Assembly: GCA_015055655.1 (NCBI GenBank) | Contig: SVHW01000007.1 | Location: 1 to 64,000, forward strand | DNA from: Clostridiales bacterium | Lineage (GTDB): Bacteria; Bacillota; Clostridia; Christensenellales; Borkfalkiaceae | DNA length: 64,000 nucleotides | Direction of reading: 5' to 3' | Part shown: positions 38,608-49,856 of the stretch, in pieces | Position numbering within the stretch: position 1 is the stretch's first letter | How the letters are laid out: every line of letters begins with the position of its first letter | The notes under the pieces: generated by a model | What the model was told of the DNA's origin: nothing | Seen by the model: the letters and a program-made list of their open reading frames with translations, nothing else | Database searches by the model: none | Position numbers and translations under genes: made by a program

Positions 38608-38659
38608 ATTATATAGACATTTTTTGTCTATGTCAACTATTTTAGACTGTTTTTGTCTA
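38608..38659 (-). promoter_or_regulatory. Promoter TTGACA-N17-TATAAT whose 17-nt spacer is a perfect dyad TAGACA-AAAAA-TGTCTA, plus a second dyad (38643-38659) upstream
   Basis: Minus strand TTGACATAGACAAAAAATGTCTATATAAT; second dyad TAGACAAAAACAGTCTA. Confidence 0.8.
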
Positions 38660-38700
38660 TATTTGAGGTAAGAAAGTTTGAAAGAATCATCTTATCGACG

Positions 38701-39060
38701 TAGAAAAGATTTTGTAAAAACAACAAGTTTCACGAGTGAGAAAAAGATTTCACAAAAACAAAAAGTTTTACGTGTGAGAAAAAGATTTTGCAAAAACAAA
38801 AAGTTTCACGAGTGAGAAAATTTTGCAAAAACAAAAAGTTTTACGTGTGAGAAAATGTTTTTGTAAAAACAAAAAGTTTTACGTGTGGGAAAAAGATTTT
38901 GTAAAAACAACAAGTTTCACGAGTGAAAAAATTTTGCAAAAACAAAAAGTTTTACGTGTGAGAAAAAGATTTTGCAAAAACAAAAAGTTTTACGTGAGAG
39001 AAAAAGATTTTGCAAAAACAAAAAGTTTCACGAATTAAAAAATTTTACAAAAACAAAAAG
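38701..39060. repeat. Degenerate tandem array, about 9-10 units of 35-38 bp
   Basis: Units of form aaaaagattttgcaaaaacaaaaagtttYacgWgtgag. Confidence 0.9.
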
Positions 39061-39150
39061 TTTTTAGAAATAGAAAGTTTTTTGAAAAACAGGTTATAAA
39101 AACAAATGGTTTTACAAAAAAGTTTGTTTTTGGGATAAGGATAAGGAACT

Positions 39151-39363
39151 ATGATAAAAATTGAATTTGGGGAAAGATTAAAAAATCTACGGCAAGAAAT
39201 TTGCGCCACACAAGAACAACTCGCCAAAGCATTTAACACCACGCAAAGACGAATTTCTTATTTAGAGCAAGGAAAGGTTGAACCTGATTTGAATTTGCTG
39301 TGGAGAATAGCCGATTATTTCGACGTGTCCGTCGATTTTTTAATCGGCAGAAAAGAAATATAA
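39151..39363 (+). CDS. XRE-family HTH transcriptional regulator (70 aa)
   Basis: GERLKNLRQEICATQEQLAKAFNTTQRRISYLEQGKVEPDLNLLWRIADYFDVSVDFLIGR. Confidence 0.93.
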   Translation: MIKIEFGERLKNLRQEICATQEQLAKAFNTTQRRISYLEQGKVEPDLNLLWRIADYFDVSVDFLIGRKEI

Positions 39364-39394
39364 AAACGCCTACGAAACCGTAGGCGTTTTTATA
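39362..39394. terminator. Terminator
   Basis: AAAAACGCCTACG-AAA-CCGTAGGCGTTTTTAT. Confidence 0.8.
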
Positions 39395-39570
39395 TTGAAA
39401 TCTTCGTTAAACAACGCCTATCGGCGTTATAACGCAACCTATCGGTTGCTTTTTTTGAGGCTTGTTTCCACCTTGCGGTGGCTCTTGACAGAGCGTCGTA
39501 AGGGCGTTACCCCTACACCCCATAAGCGACCACGTCCCTTAACCCTATACCGTCGCCATCGTTACATACA

Positions 39571-41609
<2,039 letters not shown>

Positions 41610-44042
41610 TTATATCACCGTCAACGGCGCTAAATTTGCGGAAAGCTGTTTTATCCCCAAGCCCTCAAACGCAATATCTAAAATGGTGTTTACCCCTGCG
41701 CCACGCACGTTGACAACCGTGCCTGCGCCGAATTTCGGGTGCTTTACCTTTACCCCCACTTTGAATACGGAAATATCTTTCCCCATACCCGTCGGCTTCG
41801 CCGTCGGTTTTCCTACGCCGCCAAACACGAACGAACTGCTCTTTTGCGTATTCGCGCTCTGCGTTTTATTGCCGTAGCCACCGTACGCGTTCCCGTAAGA
41901 ATTCCCTTTCCACGCGCTACGCGTAATCGTGGAATTTTGTCTATCGCTGTCCCGTCCGTAATTGCCGCCGTACGACGAACTGCCACCAAACGACGAACTG
42001 CCGCCAAACGACGTTTTTCTACCGCTATAATCGTCGCTGTATTCGTACCTGCCCCTACCGTATGCGTAGTTTTCGTAATCGTCAACGTCACCGTAGTTCT
42101 CGTATCCATACGGCGAGCGACGCGTTTCTTTCGGCATATCCAATTCCGCGGAAAGCTCTTTTAAAAATCTCGAACGGCTGGACGGTTCTCTTCTCCCGTA
42201 AAGATAACGGCTTTTTGAACGCGTGAGCCATATCCTTTCCTTGGCGCGCGTAATCGCCACGTACATAAGACGGCGTTCTTCTTCCATATCGTCGTCGTTG
42301 CCTACGGCGCGCGATACGGGCATTATGTTTTCTTCCATACCGCAAAGGAATACGCACTTGAATTCTAACCCCTTAACCGAGTGTATCGTCGCAAGCGTAA
42401 CGTAATTGCCGTCGTCCATTTCGTCCGTGTCCGAAGAAAGCGTTACTTGGTTGAGATAATCGGTGAGGCTTGCGCCTTCGTTGAGTTTGCAATATTCGTC
42501 TACCGATTGGATAAATTCTTCAATATTTGCGCGTTTGTTGATGCTCTCGTCCGAATCGTCTGCGTACGCCTCGCGCATATGCGTTTCTTCTACTATCTTT
42601 TTAACCAGCTCGTTGACAGGCATTTCTTGGCTGTCGATAATCCAGCCTTTTATCAAATCGCGGAAATCAATCAGCTTTTGTTTCGTGCTGCCGGAAAAAC
42701 CGAGCATATCCAAATCGAGCAACGCGTCGTACACGGAAAGTTCCGTTTCGAACGCGTAATTTTGCAGCGTTTCCACCGTCTTCGCACCGATACCGCGCTT
42801 GGGGAAATTGATAATCCGCGTCGCCGCTTCGCTGTCAAACGGGTTGTTTATTAAACGCAAATAGGCAAGCAAGTCCTTGATTTCCTTTCTCTCAAAGAAC
42901 TTGAACCCGCCAAATACTTTGTAAGGGATTCCGTCACCCGTGAACTCTTGTTCAAACGAACGCGTCAGGGCGTTGAGCCGCATAAGCACTGCAAAATCGC
43001 TGTATTGATACCCTTGACGAAGCAGCCCTGCAATGGTGTGCGCAATGTAACGCGCCTCGCCGCTTTCTTCTTCCGCCTCGTATAATTTCGCCTCTTCCCC
43101 TTCACCGTTTTCCGTCCAAAGCGTTTTGTCCTTTCTTTGTCCGTTGTTTTTGATGACGGTGTTGGCAAGCGTTAATATCCGTTTCGTCGAACGGTAATTC
43201 CGTTCCAACTTGAATACCTTCGCTCCCTTAAAATCCTTTTCAAAATGCAATATGTTTTCTATCTTCGCGCCGCGCCACCCGTAAATGGATTGGTCGTCGT
43301 CGCCCACGGCAAAAAGATTGCCGTGAATAGAAGCAAGCAATTTTATTATCTCGTACTGTACGGCGTTGGTATCCTGAAACTCATCCACCAAAATATAACG
43401 GAATTTGCCGCCAAGATATTCCCTCGCGTCTTCGTTATCACGCAAAAGTTTGCGTGTTTCGTTAAGCAAATCGTCGAAATCGAGCGCGTTATTCTCTCTT
43501 AAATGCTTTTGATAACGAGCGTAAACCCTCGTCACCGCCTCAATGTCGTGTTCGCCTGCGTATTCTTCAGCGTAGCGTTCGGGCTCGAAACCCAACATTT
43601 TCGCGTTGGCGATATGGAATTTTACCGATTTTAATAATTTTTCATCGTCAAAATCGCATTCTTGGAAGGATTTTTTAATGATATTATTTCTTTCCACTTC
43701 GCTGTAAATAGAGAAGTTAGGGCTTATCCCCACCTCTTTGGCAAACATACGTAAAATACGCACGCACATACTATGAATCGTGCATACCCAAGAAGCGCTA
43801 ACGTCCGTGATTTTGAAAAGCCGTTCTTGCATTTCCTTCGCCGCTTTATTGGTGAACGTGATGGCAAGTATCGCCGACGCAGGCACGCCTTTTGCCTCGA
43901 TAAGATACGCAATACGCGAGGTTAAAACACGCGTTTTGCCGCTACCTGCCCCTGCCAAAACGAGCACGGCGCCTTCCGTTTCTAAGACGGGTTTTATCTG
44001 TTCATCGTTCAATTGTTCTAAAATTTCGTCTAACTGTTGCAT
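41610..44042 (-). CDS. pcrA: UvrD/PcrA-type ATP-dependent DNA helicase
   Basis: LNDEQIKPVLETEGAVLVLAGAGSGKTRVLTSRI; VDEFQDTN; VGDDDQSIYGWRGA; TIHSVKGLEFKCVF. Confidence 0.95.
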   Translation of the reverse strand: MQQLDEILEQLNDEQIKPVLETEGAVLVLAGAGSGKTRVLTSRIAYLIEAKGVPASAILAITFTNKAAKEMQERLFKITDVSASWVCTIHSMCVRILRMFAKEVGISPNFSIYSEVERNNIIKKSFQECDFDDEKLLKSVKFHIANAKMLGFEPERYAEEYAGEHDIEAVTRVYARYQKHLRENNALDFDDLLNETRKLLRDNEDAREYLGGKFRYILVDEFQDTNAVQYEIIKLLASIHGNLFAVGDDDQSIYGWRGAKIENILHFEKDFKGAKVFKLERNYRSTKRILTLANTVIKNNGQRKDKTLWTENGEGEEAKLYEAEEESGEARYIAHTIAGLLRQGYQYSDFAVLMRLNALTRSFEQEFTGDGIPYKVFGGFKFFERKEIKDLLAYLRLINNPFDSEAATRIINFPKRGIGAKTVETLQNYAFETELSVYDALLDLDMLGFSGSTKQKLIDFRDLIKGWIIDSQEMPVNELVKKIVEETHMREAYADDSDESINKRANIEEFIQSVDEYCKLNEGASLTDYLNQVTLSSDTDEMDDGNYVTLATIHSVKGLEFKCVFLCGMEENIMPVSRAVGNDDDMEEERRLMYVAITRAKERIWLTRSKSRYLYGRREPSSRSRFLKELSAELDMPKETRRSPYGYENYGDVDDYENYAYGRGRYEYSDDYSGRKTSFGGSSSFGGSSSYGGNYGRDSDRQNSTITRSAWKGNSYGNAYGGYGNKTQSANTQKSSSFVFGGVGKPTAKPTGMGKDISVFKVGVKVKHPKFGAGTVVNVRGAGVNTILDIAFEGLGIKQLSANLAPLTVI

Positions 44043-44143
44043 AACGTATTTATTATACCATATTCCCCGTTTTTTTGCAAGTATATTCGTAAAATCCGCA
44101 CCCTTTTCTAAAAGAAAAAGCAAGCCTTTCGCTTGCTGTTTCC

Positions 44144-44557
44144 TTACGCCTTTTTGTCGATATTTTCAAACTCGCACTCTCTTCTAAAACGTTCTAAAGC
44201 GCGAAGGTAGCGTTCGCTTAAAGAAAGGGTGTAACGTTGCTTTTCCTCGTAGGAAAGCGTGTCGAAATACGGCTTGTCCGTCAATCTGCCTATCGCGTCG
44301 CTTACCTCTCCGTCGGCAAGCAACATCTCTTTTACCCGAAGATAAAAATCGTCTTCCTTTACCCCTGCAATTTCCTTGGATACTTGTTCGGCAAAATACC
44401 TACCTGCTTTGCTTTCGTTGACGCCTTGCTTTCGCGCGCTTTCCAAACGGCCTTCCATATTCTCCTTACAGTCTGCCCAAAATCCCTTTTTTAAACGCGT
44501 TTTCGCTTTCCTTGCCTCTTCTTTAAGCGTCTTGGCATCTTTCGACATCCTTTTCAC
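44144..44557 (-). CDS. Conserved hypothetical helical protein
   Basis: ORF of 137 aa with charged helical composition (FYLRVKEMLLADGEVSDAIGRLTDK); next to rpsU. Confidence 0.6.
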   Translation of the reverse strand: MKRMSKDAKTLKEEARKAKTRLKKGFWADCKENMEGRLESARKQGVNESKAGRYFAEQVSKEIAGVKEDDFYLRVKEMLLADGEVSDAIGRLTDKPYFDTLSYEEKQRYTLSLSERYLRALERFRRECEFENIDKKA

Positions 44558-44631
44558 CTCCCCGACTTTTCTTGCTTTTTTACGGTTTTTTCCCCGTTAT
44601 TTTGCCCCGTTTCGACATTTTGATAAATGAA

Positions 44632-44660
44632 AAGAGCCCACGATTTCGTGAGCTCTTTCG
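44632..44660 (-). terminator. Terminator downstream of rpsU
   Basis: AAAGAGCTCACGAAATCGTGGGCTCTTTT on minus strand. Confidence 0.65.
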
Positions 44661-44664
44661 TTTG

Positions 44665-44841
44665 TTAATTTCTGCTTCTTTTACGTGCGGCTTCCGATTT
44701 CTTCTTTCTCTTTACGGAAGGTTTTTCATAGAATTCCTTCTTACGAAGGTCGCCAATGATACCGTCGCGGGAGCATTTTCTCTTAAAACGTCTCAATGCG
44801 CTTTCAACGTTTTCGTTTTCTCCTACTTTTACCGTGGACAT
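44665..44841 (-). CDS. rpsU: 30S ribosomal protein S21 (58 aa; below the ORF-track length cutoff)
   Basis: Translated by hand: [58 protein letters not shown]. Confidence 0.95.
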   Translation of the reverse strand: MSTVKVGENENVESALRRFKRKCSRDGIIGDLRKKEFYEKPSVKRKKKSEAARKRSRN

Positions 44842-45005
44842 TACTTTTTCACCATCCTTTGCCGATGCGTTTAATCATTACCACGTAATTATAGCAATTT
44901 CAAAAAATGATGTCAAGTCTTTTTTCGGCGTTTTTGCCGCTTTTTAGAGAATTTTTTTCCTTATCCTTCCAATCGTCTAAAAAATACCTCGAACGCCGTC
45001 GCTTT

Positions 45006-45617
45006 TTAGCTTACTTTCTCGAAATCGCTGGCAGGATGCTTGCACCAAGGGCAAACGAAATCGGCGGGGAGTTCCCCTTCGTGCGTATAACCGCATATCT
45101 TACATACCCATTTCTCTTTCGCGCCCTCTTCCACCTTTGCTTGGGGTTTGGGCTTGATATGGTTTTGATAATATTCGTACGTCGTCGAATTTTCGTCGGA
45201 AAGTGTTTTCGCTTCCGTCACTTCCGCAACGAACAACGTATGCGTGCCGTAATCGTAACTATCCACCACCTTCGCGCTGATAACCGCATTGGCTTGCGAT
45301 AAATATTTCAGCCCGTTTTCCGTCGTAGGATACGCCTTATCCGCAAATTTATCGACGTCTTTCCCCGATTGAAAACCAAATTGTTTGAATACCTCAAACG
45401 ACGTCTTTTCCGTCAGCACCGATACGTTGAAAATACCCGTCTTTTTTAAAAGCTCGTTAGAGTAATTCGCTTTATTCACAAACACGACGACGCGTTTGGG
45501 ATTGTCCGTAATCATAGATACCGTGTTGACGATACAGCCGTTTTGCTTTTCTCCGTCCGTCGTCGTCAGCATAAACAGCCCGTAACTGATTTTATACATC
45601 GCTTGATTTTCAATCAT
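45006..45617 (-). CDS. Flavin reductase domain-rubredoxin fusion (high-molecular-weight rubredoxin-like)
   Basis: N-terminal flavin reductase-like domain (ISYGLFMLTTTDGEKQNGCIVNTVSMIT); C-terminal WVCKICGYTHEGELPADFVCPWCKHPASDF. Confidence 0.88.
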   Translation of the reverse strand: MIENQAMYKISYGLFMLTTTDGEKQNGCIVNTVSMITDNPKRVVVFVNKANYSNELLKKTGIFNVSVLTEKTSFEVFKQFGFQSGKDVDKFADKAYPTTENGLKYLSQANAVISAKVVDSYDYGTHTLFVAEVTEAKTLSDENSTTYEYYQNHIKPKPQAKVEEGAKEKWVCKICGYTHEGELPADFVCPWCKHPASDFEKVS

Positions 45618-45699
45618 TATTCTTTCTCCATATTTTTATTTTCCACGAAATCGTTACGCTTATGCCTTAACGAAACACAGAAAGCTTTGCGCGCACCTC

Positions 45700-46053
45700 T
45701 TACGCTGTCCAAAGTCCGTGCAAATTGCAATATGCGTACACGCGTACCGCTTTGTCGCCGTCCGTCAACGAGAAACTGCATACGGGCGCTTCCTCTGCCG
45801 TAAGGTATTTCACTTGATACCCTTTCTCCGTTTCCAAAACAACCCACTCGATAAGATGCTCCTTGGTCATCGGGTGCGCCACGCTGCCTACGTCCACCTT
45901 CACTTGTTTGCATTTCTTCGTCACTACCGGCACGTGTTTTTCTTGCGCCGCATCCGTAGAACCAGGCACTAACTCTACCCAGCCTTCACACGTCATCTCC
46001 TCTTTCGTTATCAATACCTTCTTGCATTTTTCACATTGATAAAATTTTAACAT
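45700..46053 (-). CDS. Desulfoferrodoxin/superoxide reductase family protein
   Basis: N-terminal CEKC; EKHVPVV; VGSVAHPMTKEHLIEWV; CNLHGLW superoxide reductase iron-site residues. Confidence 0.92.
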   Translation of the reverse strand: MLKFYQCEKCKKVLITKEEMTCEGWVELVPGSTDAAQEKHVPVVTKKCKQVKVDVGSVAHPMTKEHLIEWVVLETEKGYQVKYLTAEEAPVCSFSLTDGDKAVRVYAYCNLHGLWTA

Positions 46054-46152
46054 CTTTTTACTCCTGTTTTATTATTAGGATTAAATCCTATTTATAGAAT
46101 ACCATATTCCAAATGGCTTGTCAACAGTTTTCCGCAAAAAAGGCGAAAAAAT

Positions 46153-46962
46153 TTATCGCAAGCAATTATGTTTATACAATTTTTCGTCCAAATATTCCAC
46201 GGCGGTTTTCAGTTCCGTTTCCGTTTCGTAATTATCTTTATATACTTCGATAAGGAGCGCGCCGTCAAAGCCCACGTCTTGCAGGCGTTTTATCAGCGTG
46301 TCGTAATCGAAAACGCCTTTCCCCGGAAGGCACATTTTTCCCCACTCGTCCGTGTCGGATACGTGTACGTACGCAAGGCTTTGCCCCATTTCCGCAAGAT
46401 ATTCTTGATAGGGATAATTGGAAATTCTCGCCTGCTTAATATCCAACACACCGCGCAGCGTAGGCAACGCTTTATGCAAACGTTCGAATACGCCTACGCG
46501 ATTATACGTAGCCCACTCTACGTTTTCAAGGCATAATTGTACACCGTATTTTTCGCACGCGGCAATCACGTTTTGAAAGCCGTCTATCATCGCGGGGAAA
46601 TTGTCACTCTCTCCCGAGCGCGACCAACGTTTTATCCTTGCCGTACCGTGAAAGGTATAGTAGGGCGCGCCTAAAATTTGCGCGCTTTGCAATACCTTTT
46701 CTAACCAATAATACGCGTCGCCGCGCACGCGAGGATGCGCGTTGAACAGCTGCGGTTCGAACTGCGTATTGAGAATATGCACGGAATTGACGTTTACACT
46801 CCCTTTATTTTGCAAAAGCGTATCGGCAAACGGTCTGCCGTATTCGATAAAGGAAGTGAGAAAGACTTCGGCGGTTTTTACCCCGAGTTCTTCCAATAAT
46901 GGCAACGCTTCTTCGTTATTTTTTCGTAAAAACAGCGACGCTGTCGATACCCCCGTTTTCAT
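46153..46962 (-). CDS. Sugar phosphate isomerase/epimerase family (xylose isomerase-like TIM barrel)
   Basis: LCLENVEWATYNRVGVFERL; YVHVSDTDEWGKMCLPGKGVFDYDTLIKRL; LLIEVY. Confidence 0.82.
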   Translation of the reverse strand: MKTGVSTASLFLRKNNEEALPLLEELGVKTAEVFLTSFIEYGRPFADTLLQNKGSVNVNSVHILNTQFEPQLFNAHPRVRGDAYYWLEKVLQSAQILGAPYYTFHGTARIKRWSRSGESDNFPAMIDGFQNVIAACEKYGVQLCLENVEWATYNRVGVFERLHKALPTLRGVLDIKQARISNYPYQEYLAEMGQSLAYVHVSDTDEWGKMCLPGKGVFDYDTLIKRLQDVGFDGALLIEVYKDNYETETELKTAVEYLDEKLYKHNCLR

Positions 46963-46963
46963 A

Positions 46964-47485
46964 TCAATCTACGTAATACACCCAATTTTCTTTTCTGGCT
47001 TTCGGTTGCGGTTGCATATCCGCGTAACCGACGACGCAGTTGCCAATGCCTTCGTAATCGCCCTCAATCCCCAGCTTTTGCAACAACGCTTTCCCCTCGG
47101 GACGTTCGAACGTCTGCTTGGCGCGGTGAATCCAACAACTGCCCAAACCCAACGCGTGCGCCGCAAGCATCATATTGCCCATCACCAACGAGCCGTCGTA
47201 AAGATACGTCGACGCCGTCTTATCCGCCAATACCACGAGCACGCAAGGCGCGCCGTAAAAAGGGTCGCCTTCTTCCACGCCCATAATCTCGGCGTTGATT
47301 TTGGAAAGCTGCGCTATCGTTTCCTTATCGGTAATCGCCAAAATAATCGGCGATTGACGGTTTCTACCCGTCGCCGCCCACGTGCCGGCTTCTACGATTT
47401 TTTCAATCAGCGCTTTATCCACGGGCGTATCTTTGTACTTTTTTACGCTTCTTCTCGATTTGATAAGCTCTAACGTTTCGTTCAT
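46964..47485 (-). CDS. Nitroreductase family protein
   Basis: LIKSRRSVKKYKDTPVDKALIEKIVEAGTWAATGRNRQSP; GLGSCWIHRAK. Confidence 0.93.
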   Translation of the reverse strand: MNETLELIKSRRSVKKYKDTPVDKALIEKIVEAGTWAATGRNRQSPIILAITDKETIAQLSKINAEIMGVEEGDPFYGAPCVLVVLADKTASTYLYDGSLVMGNMMLAAHALGLGSCWIHRAKQTFERPEGKALLQKLGIEGDYEGIGNCVVGYADMQPQPKARKENWVYYVD

Positions 47486-47490
47486 TTTCC

Positions 47491-47952
47491 TTACTCCTTA
47501 TATTGCAAATCTTCCACCGTCCAAGCGGCAAGCGTTGCCGACATATCCGCCGCAATCTCTTTTGCCCCCTGCAAATCGTGGTACAAATAGTTTCCGCACT
47601 CTTTGCGCGTATTTCCGGGGATTTCCCCTTCGTACGCCGCAATGAACGCCATACTTTCTTGCACGAGCGCAATCGCTTGCGCGGGAGAAACAGCCTCTCG
47701 AACAAGCAGATAAAAACCCGTTTTACAGCCCATAGGCCCTACGTATATAATTTTATCGCCATACCGACTGTTGCGCGCGTACGTGGCGAATAAATGCTCT
47801 ATCGTGTGCGCCGCTTTCATAGAAAGATATTCCCCGCCGTTGGGGATTTTCATACGGATATCGTACGTCACCACGTCGCCGTCTATGCGCGAGATATACA
47901 TCCCTTTTTGCAATACGTCGTGATTGACGGTGAAACTGGCTATTTTTTTCAT
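47491..47952 (-). CDS. luxS: S-ribosylhomocysteine lyase
   Basis: FTVNHDVLQKGMYISR; AAHTIEHLFATYARN; VGPMGCKTGFYL. Confidence 0.95.
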   Translation of the reverse strand: MKKIASFTVNHDVLQKGMYISRIDGDVVTYDIRMKIPNGGEYLSMKAAHTIEHLFATYARNSRYGDKIIYVGPMGCKTGFYLLVREAVSPAQAIALVQESMAFIAAYEGEIPGNTRKECGNYLYHDLQGAKEIAADMSATLAAWTVEDLQYKE

Positions 47953-48542
47953 ACCGTGTCGCCTCCTTTCGTGAGGGGTAGGTATTCGATAACGCACGCG
48001 GAAAGCGCTAAATACCGCCAAGATTTTATCCGCAGCGACGTGTATTCGAAACACAGCAAATCTACCGTTTCCCATAAAAATACCCACGCAAAAATATCGA
48101 TGATTTCCGAAAGCACTTCCGTACGTCTGCCCGTCACTTCCAACCCTATCATCACCGTTAACGCAAATATCCCGATAAGCGCCATCAACGCCGCAATGAC
48201 GAGCAACCTGCGTTTCTCTCGGCGTAACGATTCGAAACGGTCTTCATAATACCCGTGTATTGCCGTTTCGTACGATTTTTGTTCTTCTTCCGTGATGACG
48301 TTGCTGTGCACGCGCAAACGAACTTGCTCTTTCACGGGAACGGTATCTAAACTCCGTTCGATAAAATCCGCCACGTCCGTAGAAAGTTCCGCGTTAGAGC
48401 GCAAGCTGTACGGCGACAAAAAATCGTCGTCGCTATGTACGCAAAAATCAACGATAACTCTACCCTCGTCGTCACGCTCTCTTTCTTGCCCCACACGGCG
48501 ATTCTTTAATTCTTTACGGATTTCTTTTAAGGAACGTATCAT
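47949..48542 (-). CDS. Hypothetical membrane protein
   Basis: Two predicted TM segments (LLVIAALMALIGIFALTVMIGLEV; IIDIFAWVFLWETVDLL). Confidence 0.6.
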   Translation of the reverse strand: MIRSLKEIRKELKNRRVGQERERDDEGRVIVDFCVHSDDDFLSPYSLRSNAELSTDVADFIERSLDTVPVKEQVRLRVHSNVITEEEQKSYETAIHGYYEDRFESLRREKRRLLVIAALMALIGIFALTVMIGLEVTGRRTEVLSEIIDIFAWVFLWETVDLLCFEYTSLRIKSWRYLALSACVIEYLPLTKGGDTV

Positions 48543-48543
48543 T

Positions 48544-49443
48544 TTATACCCCGTATACGTTTTCGTAAATATATTCTGCGTACGCTTTGGCAACGTTTAC
48601 CCCTGTCACTCTCTCGATACCGGCAAAAAACGCATTGGAATTGACTTCGCAAATAATCGGTTTGCCACCTACGCCAAACAATACGTCGACACCGCAATAA
48701 TCAAGCGCCAATTCTTCCGCGACTTGCTGACAAAGCATTTGCGTATGGAAAGACGGAGCGTATTCTCTGCCCGTCCCCCCCAATTCGATATTGCTTCTAA
48801 AATCACCGTTCGATTCCCTGAGCATACTCGCCACGATTTTTCCACCGACGAGAATCACGCGGACGTCTCTGCCAATGCTCGTTTTTATCGTTTCTTGGAA
48901 AAGGTGCGGACGGCATTTTAATTTCTGCATAAGCGCAATCAGTTCCGTGCGGTTTTTTGCCATATACACGCCTTTCCCTTGCGAGCCAAAACACTCTTTG
49001 ACGATAATGGGATAGGAGAAGAGTTTTTCAACGTCTTCCACCGTCTTTTTGCGCAATTTCGCGTCCGAGTGATAACACAATAACCCCGACGCTGTTTTCG
49101 GCATAGGAATATTCTTCCCCGTAAGGGCGATATACGTCTGCATTTTATCGTCGCAAACGCGTATTGCCTCGTGGCTGTTAAACAACTTTAACCCTGCCTT
49201 TTCCAGCATTTCGGACATATACTTATCCTTGTCAAAATATACGCAAAAATCGTATTTTTCCAAAAGCGAAGTTTTGATTTTATTATCGCAAACGACGGCG
49301 TAAAAACCGTCGTTTCGTTGAATATCCGCTTGTACGCCCAATTTTTCAAGCTCTTCCTTCATACGTTCCGCTTGAGAATATTGCGCTTCCGATTGTAAAT
49401 ACGCGTTAATTAAAATAAGCGCGCGTTTTTCCTTTTTGTTCAT
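48544..49443 (-). CDS. RimK-like ATP-grasp ligase
   Basis: YPIIVKECFGSQGKGVYMAKN; SIGRDVRVILVGGKIVASMLR; CGVDVLFG...ICEVNSNAFF. Confidence 0.88.
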   Translation of the reverse strand: MNKKEKRALILINAYLQSEAQYSQAERMKEELEKLGVQADIQRNDGFYAVVCDNKIKTSLLEKYDFCVYFDKDKYMSEMLEKAGLKLFNSHEAIRVCDDKMQTYIALTGKNIPMPKTASGLLCYHSDAKLRKKTVEDVEKLFSYPIIVKECFGSQGKGVYMAKNRTELIALMQKLKCRPHLFQETIKTSIGRDVRVILVGGKIVASMLRESNGDFRSNIELGGTGREYAPSFHTQMLCQQVAEELALDYCGVDVLFGVGGKPIICEVNSNAFFAGIERVTGVNVAKAYAEYIYENVYGV

Positions 49444-49844
49444 TATAAAACCTTTGCCCCTGCCGCTTGCAACACCGCAATCGCCTTGTCGGGCGTCGTC
49501 GTTTTAAACCCGATATTCGCGTGGCCGTCTTTGCCTGCGTAAGAATACATATATTCGATATTTACCCCGCTTTCGCTAAGCGCAATCAATTCATCCGCCA
49601 ACGCGCCTGCCGTATTGGGAACTTCAATGGCAACCAGTTCTACCAACGTAGATAAAAAACCTGCTTTTTGCAACGCTGCAAGCGCTTTTTCGCTGTCGTC
49701 GGTAATCAAACGTACGATACCGAATTCCTTCGTGTCAGCTATCGATAACGAATTAAGATTGACGTCGGCTTGTTTTAATACTTTACAGCAATCGCTTAAT
49801 CTACCTTCTTGGTTTTCTAAAAATACCGCTATTTGTTTTACCAT
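49443..49844 (-). CDS. ACT domain-containing protein
   Basis: Two ACT-like halves: QIAVFLENQEGRLSDCCKVLKQADVNLNSLSIADTKEFGIVRLI. Confidence 0.85.
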   Translation of the reverse strand: MVKQIAVFLENQEGRLSDCCKVLKQADVNLNSLSIADTKEFGIVRLITDDSEKALAALQKAGFLSTLVELVAIEVPNTAGALADELIALSESGVNIEYMYSYAGKDGHANIGFKTTTPDKAIAVLQAAGAKVL

Positions 49845-49856
49845 ATCTTTTCCTCC

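Noticed and set aside
38823-39038. 71-aa ORF inside the 37-bp array
   Set aside because: Unit lengths are not multiples of three, composition is Lys/Phe low complexity, and there is no RBS; artefact of the repeat.
38701-39060. CRISPR array
   Set aside because: Units are contiguous and degenerate along their whole length with no unique spacers, and there are no cas genes in the window.
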